Notes under the pieces: model-generated
The model's input: only the letters and a program-made list of their open reading frames with translations
Told to the model about the DNA's origin: nothing
The model's database searches: none
Source: JBARRO01 sp049644265
Lineage (GTDB): Bacteria; Bacteroidota; Ignavibacteria; UBA10030
Length of the DNA stretch: 15,416 nucleotides
Assembly: GCA_049644265.1 (NCBI GenBank)
Contig: JBARRO010000234.1
Location: 1-15,416 of the forward strand
Direction: 5' to 3'
Made by a program: the position numbers and the translations under genes
Shown here: positions 12,968 to 15,416 of the stretch, one piece after another
How positions within the stretch are numbered: the first letter of the stretch is position 1
How the letters are laid out: each line of letters starts with the position of its first letter

Positions 12968-14458
12968 CTAGGATTCGTGGATTTTCTTCAGCTCTTCGGT
13001 CCACTTCCCGAGAAGGGCGCGGTAAGGTTCTTTTCGCTTCTCGTCGGGTTCGATGACCTTCTCGCGCCGGAGTCCTTTGAACATCTCCTCGCGTGAGCTG
13101 ACGAGTTTCGCTCCGAACGCAGCACCTCGCGCCGCTCCCTGCGCTCCGTCGGTATTGTACAGCTCGATTGCAACAGAAGCCATCTCTGCCAGAGATTCGC
13201 AGAAGACGGGACTCAGGAACATGTTGGCAAATCCGGCGCGAATCACGGAAGGCTTCACATCCATGGTTCGCATGATGTCCATCCCGTAGGTAAACGCGCA
13301 CGCGATTCCTTCCTGGACCGCCCGCGCAACGTGAGCTTGCGAATGTGTATTGAACTGGACATTCAACAGACGCGCGCCGAGGTCGCGGTTCTTGAGCATC
13401 CGTTCTGCGCCATTTCCAAACGGCAGGCAAACGACCCCCTCCGAGCCGACCGGGACCGAGGCGGCCAACTGATTGAGCTGATCGTATCCTGATGACTGCT
13501 TCCCCAGCATCTTTCGAATCCAACTGTTGGCGATTCCCGTTCCGTTGATGCAGAGGAGGATTCCGATTCGCATCCTCTTTGCTTCGTGATTCACGTGCGC
13601 AAACGAATTGACCCGCGACTCGCGGTCGTACGTGGCCGAGTCGCTGACGCCGTAGACAACACCCGACGTTCCCGCTGTTGACGCGATTTCTCCGGGTTCC
13701 ATGACGTTCAGGGACAGGGCGTTGTTCGGCTGGTCGCCAGCCCGATAGGTTACGGGAATTCCCTTTGGCAGTCCCAACTCTGTTGCAGCAACCTTACTCA
13801 GCTTACCCTGATCACCGAATGTCGGAACAACCTTGGGGATCAGTTCAGGACCAATATCGTAGTGGGAAAGAACGTCGGCGGCGGCAGAGTGGGTCTTGAA
13901 ATTCCAGAGGATTCCTTCCGAGAGCCCCGAGATTGTCGTTGCCGCCTCGCCTGTGAGTCGTAGTCCTATGTAATCACCCGGAAGAAAGAACTTGTCGATT
14001 TTCTTATAGACATCCGGCTCATTCTCACGCACCCAGCGCAACTTGGAGGCAGTGAAATTTCCGGGAGAGTTCAGGAGCATGCCGAGGCATTTTTTTGGAC
14101 CGATGGCAGCGAACGCTTTGTCGCCGATCTCCACGGCCCTGCTGTCGCACCAGATGATCGACGGACGCAGGACTTTCCGGTCCTTGTCGATAACAACAAG
14201 TCCGTGCATCTGGTAAGAAATTCCGATGGAGCCGATCTCGCTCTTCTTGATTTTTGACTTGGTGAGGATTTCTGCCGTTGCCGATTTCAGGTGGTCCCAC
14301 CACATCGCGGGATCCTGTTCAGCCCACCCGGGCCGGACGGCGAGGATGGGCATTTCGGTTTTTGGGGAGAATGCGCTGCCCTCAACCGATCCGGATTCAA
14401 GATTCAGAAGGACGGCTTTGATGGAGGAGCTGCCGATGTCGTAACCGAGGCTATACAT
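12968..14458 (-). CDS. xylB: xylulokinase-like carbohydrate kinase, FGGY family
   Basis: Function expected: ATP-dependent phosphorylation of D-xylulose (or a related ketose) to the 5-phosphate. Seen: 496 residues, the usual length. It has LGYDIGSSSIKA (4-15) for phosphate binding, PGWAEQDPAMWW (43-54), GISYQMHGLV (79-88), IIWCDSRAVE (101-110), the catalytic aspartate D242 in YRAGDQPNNA and TAGTSGVVYG (261-270). This variant is the one common in Bacteroidota rather than the E. coli form (GGGDNAAGAVG). The start ATG at 14458 fits the family N-terminus, but no Shine-Dalgarno site precedes it. Neighbours: pectin methylesterase ends 112 bases upstream and a long hairpin follows. No xylose isomerase is in the window. 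AraD delivers xylulose 5-phosphate directly, so the arabinose pathway does not need this kinase. Its substrate is therefore uncertain and the gene symbol is given by family only. Confidence 0.82.
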   Translation of the reverse strand: MYSLGYDIGSSSIKAVLLNLESGSVEGSAFSPKTEMPILAVRPGWAEQDPAMWWDHLKSATAEILTKSKIKKSEIGSIGISYQMHGLVVIDKDRKVLRPSIIWCDSRAVEIGDKAFAAIGPKKCLGMLLNSPGNFTASKLRWVRENEPDVYKKIDKFFLPGDYIGLRLTGEAATTISGLSEGILWNFKTHSAAADVLSHYDIGPELIPKVVPTFGDQGKLSKVAATELGLPKGIPVTYRAGDQPNNALSLNVMEPGEIASTAGTSGVVYGVSDSATYDRESRVNSFAHVNHEAKRMRIGILLCINGTGIANSWIRKMLGKQSSGYDQLNQLAASVPVGSEGVVCLPFGNGAERMLKNRDLGARLLNVQFNTHSQAHVARAVQEGIACAFTYGMDIMRTMDVKPSVIRAGFANMFLSPVFCESLAEMASVAIELYNTDGAQGAARGAAFGAKLVSSREEMFKGLRREKVIEPDEKRKEPYRALLGKWTEELKKIHES

Positions 14459-14495
14459 CGTTGGTGAGAAGAGATTGCATGAGTAAAGACGGGGA

Positions 14496-14580
14496 TAATT
14501 GGTGAGCAGTTAATTGGTTAATTGGCGAGTGGTCTACGGACCTCTTTCTACTCCATACTTCACTACTCACCTACTCCAAT
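14496..14580. repeat. low-complexity and inverted repeats between pectinesterase and kinase genes
   Basis: TAATTGG occurs three times (14496-14502, 14511-14517, 14519-14525), and CTACTC three times (14548, 14563 and 14571). ATTGGTGAGCAGT (14498-14510) is an imperfect inverse of ACTACTCACC...CCAAT (14564-14580), and a GGTC-TACG-GACC hairpin sits between them (14531-14542). The outer arm overlaps the last codons and TAG stop (14571-14573) of the pectinesterase gene. It looks like a degenerate palindromic intergenic repeat that reached into the 3' end of the gene. I cannot assign a family. Confidence 0.5.
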
Positions 14581-15416
14581 GCGGGCTGCCAGTCATCAGA
14601 TCCCTTGAGAACATCTTGCGGCGTCATCTGCTTCGCCTCATCTTCTGTTAACTGGCGCGACCAGGGAACTCGTGTTTCCGGATGAGCGCCTGGGCCATAG
14701 CTCTTGAATTCCGCGTACCGGGCCGTTTTCTCCGCTTCCGGCTTGCTCCAATTGTGCCAACCTTCCGGCAGGATATGCGCGCCGAGGTCGCAGTTAATGA
14801 ACGCAGTTGCCGCATAGAGCCGCCAGGGCCGTCCCAGATAGACCTTGGTCGCATTCGTGTCCGCGATGAGTCTGCAATTCAAAAAAACGTATCCGTATTG
14901 GTGCGAAGCCGGCGTTGAGGCGGCGGTAACGTAGGAGTTCTTCTTACTCTTGATCGTACAGTTTTGAAAAACCGCGGTCGCGGCGCCGAAAATGAAATCG
15001 GTCGTGCCTTCGATGTAACAGTGATCGTAATATTGCCGGCTGTTCTCGCCGGATGAAAAAAGCGTGTCCTGGTTTCCGATAATCTTGCAGTTCCGGAACA
15101 CACACCGGTCGCCTTCCACGTGGAGGGCGACGGCCTGACCCACTTGTCCGGCGGAATTTACAAACGTGATGTTGTCAAACTCGATGTTATTGCCAGCGAC
15201 GAGGCACGTATGCGAAGTGAATGTACTGAATTTTTTTCCGGAACTGTCCGGCTTTCCCGAAAAATCATTGTAGGTGATGACCACGCTCTCCACGTTCTCA
15301 CCGACGATGGTGATATGCGTCTTCCAGGCGGGGATGACGAGCTTTTCCGTGTACATCCCATTTTTCACAAAAATGAGATACTGACGTTCGGCGTAGTCGC
15401 GACAGGCGTTGACCGC
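14571..15416 (-). CDS. pectin methylesterase (CE8), 5' end outside window
   Basis: Function: hydrolyses methyl esters of pectic galacturonate to give de-esterified pectin plus methanol. It is normally secreted or periplasmic; the signal peptide would lie beyond the window. Seen: 281 residues with the frame open to the window edge (first visible residues AVNACRDYAERQYLIFVKNG). An internal GTG at 15368 is not a start. Family catalytic set, numbered from the first visible residue: Q94 in GQAVAL, Q116 and D117 in GNQDTLF, nucleophile D140 in DFIFG, and R196 and W198 in YLGRPW. All active-site residues are intact. About 15-60 residues of the catalytic domain plus a leader are probably missing. Neighbours: 112 bases upstream of the kinase gene on the same strand. 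De-esterification would prepare substrate for the GH28/GH105 protein encoded at the other end of the locus. Confidence 0.95.
   Translation of the reverse strand, partial: AVNACRDYAERQYLIFVKNGMYTEKLVIPAWKTHITIVGENVESVVITYNDFSGKPDSSGKKFSTFTSHTCLVAGNNIEFDNITFVNSAGQVGQAVALHVEGDRCVFRNCKIIGNQDTLFSSGENSRQYYDHCYIEGTTDFIFGAATAVFQNCTIKSKKNSYVTAASTPASHQYGYVFLNCRLIADTNATKVYLGRPWRLYAATAFINCDLGAHILPEGWHNWSKPEAEKTARYAEFKSYGPGAHPETRVPWSRQLTEDEAKQMTPQDVLKGSDDWQPALE

Noticed and set aside
14459..14570. Promoter for the FGGY kinase gene in the repeat-rich gap
   Set aside because: AT-rich TTAACT and TTATCC strings are present, but they belong to the repeat units and do not form a convincing -35/-10 pair.
14496..14580. 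CRISPR-like array
   Set aside because: The repeat units are only 6-8 bases, irregularly spaced and without unique spacers.
15366..15368. GTG at 15368 as the start of the pectinesterase
   Set aside because: The frame continues upstream to the window edge with family-like residues (DYAERQYLIF), so this is an internal valine codon.
1..15416. SusC/SusD pair, ECF sigma factor or hybrid two-component regulator of a classical Bacteroides polysaccharide locus
   Set aside because: None is encoded here. The visible transporter is an SSS symporter and the visible regulator is of the LacI family.

Overview
The window reads as a carbohydrate-use locus for pectin and its arabinan or galactan side chains. 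All eleven recognisable genes lie on the minus strand, so transcription runs from high to low coordinates. Coding density is high and the longest gene-free gap is about 170 bases. I see no plus-strand gene, tRNA, rRNA, insertion sequence or CRISPR array. The host looks like a bacterium of the Bacteroidota/Ignavibacteriota (FCB) neighbourhood. The reasons are a lipoprotein mutarotase with a Bacteroidota-style leader, a xylulokinase of the type common in Bacteroidota, a GH105 protein with the C-terminal extension known from that group, and a tagaturonate epimerase. However, SusC/SusD are absent from the window, several genes have strong Shine-Dalgarno sites, and one promoter looks like a normal sigma-70 promoter, so it is probably not a typical Bacteroides. 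This placement is an inference of low confidence.

Layout from high to low coordinates. (1) 15416-14571: pectin methylesterase, its 5' part cut by the window edge. (2) 14458-12968: a xylulokinase-like FGGY kinase. A short repeat-rich gap of 112 bases separates it from (1). (3) 12856-5403: a compact arabinose operon after a strong hairpin. It encodes a lipoprotein aldose 1-epimerase, an SGLT-like sodium/sugar symporter, ribulokinase (araB), ribulose-5-phosphate 4-epimerase (araD), arabinose isomerase (araA) and a YqaB-like HAD phosphatase. These genes are separated by 14 bases or less or overlap. (4) 5402-5232: a regulatory gap with a sigma-70-like promoter and two CCGG-centred palindromes spaced exactly 42 bp apart. 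(5) 5231-1: a large secreted three-part enzyme (GH28 + GH105 + DUF4350-like), then tagaturonate epimerase (uxaE), then a LacI-family repressor cut by the other window edge.

Working model: the esterase de-methylates pectin. The GH28/GH105 fusion then trims galacturonate-containing oligomers outside the cytoplasm. UxaE moves galacturonate-derived tagaturonate into the fructuronate branch. Arabinose (or galactose) is mutarotated by the periplasmic lipoprotein and imported by the sodium symporter. AraA, AraB and AraD convert arabinose to D-xylulose 5-phosphate. The LacI-type repressor at the end of the pectin operon is the natural candidate to bind the two palindromes, which would give autoregulation. 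The parts are ordinary families. The most notable points are the trienzyme-like fusion, the operator pair phased to four helical turns, and a small hairpin that hides the araA ribosome binding site around the araD stop codon.
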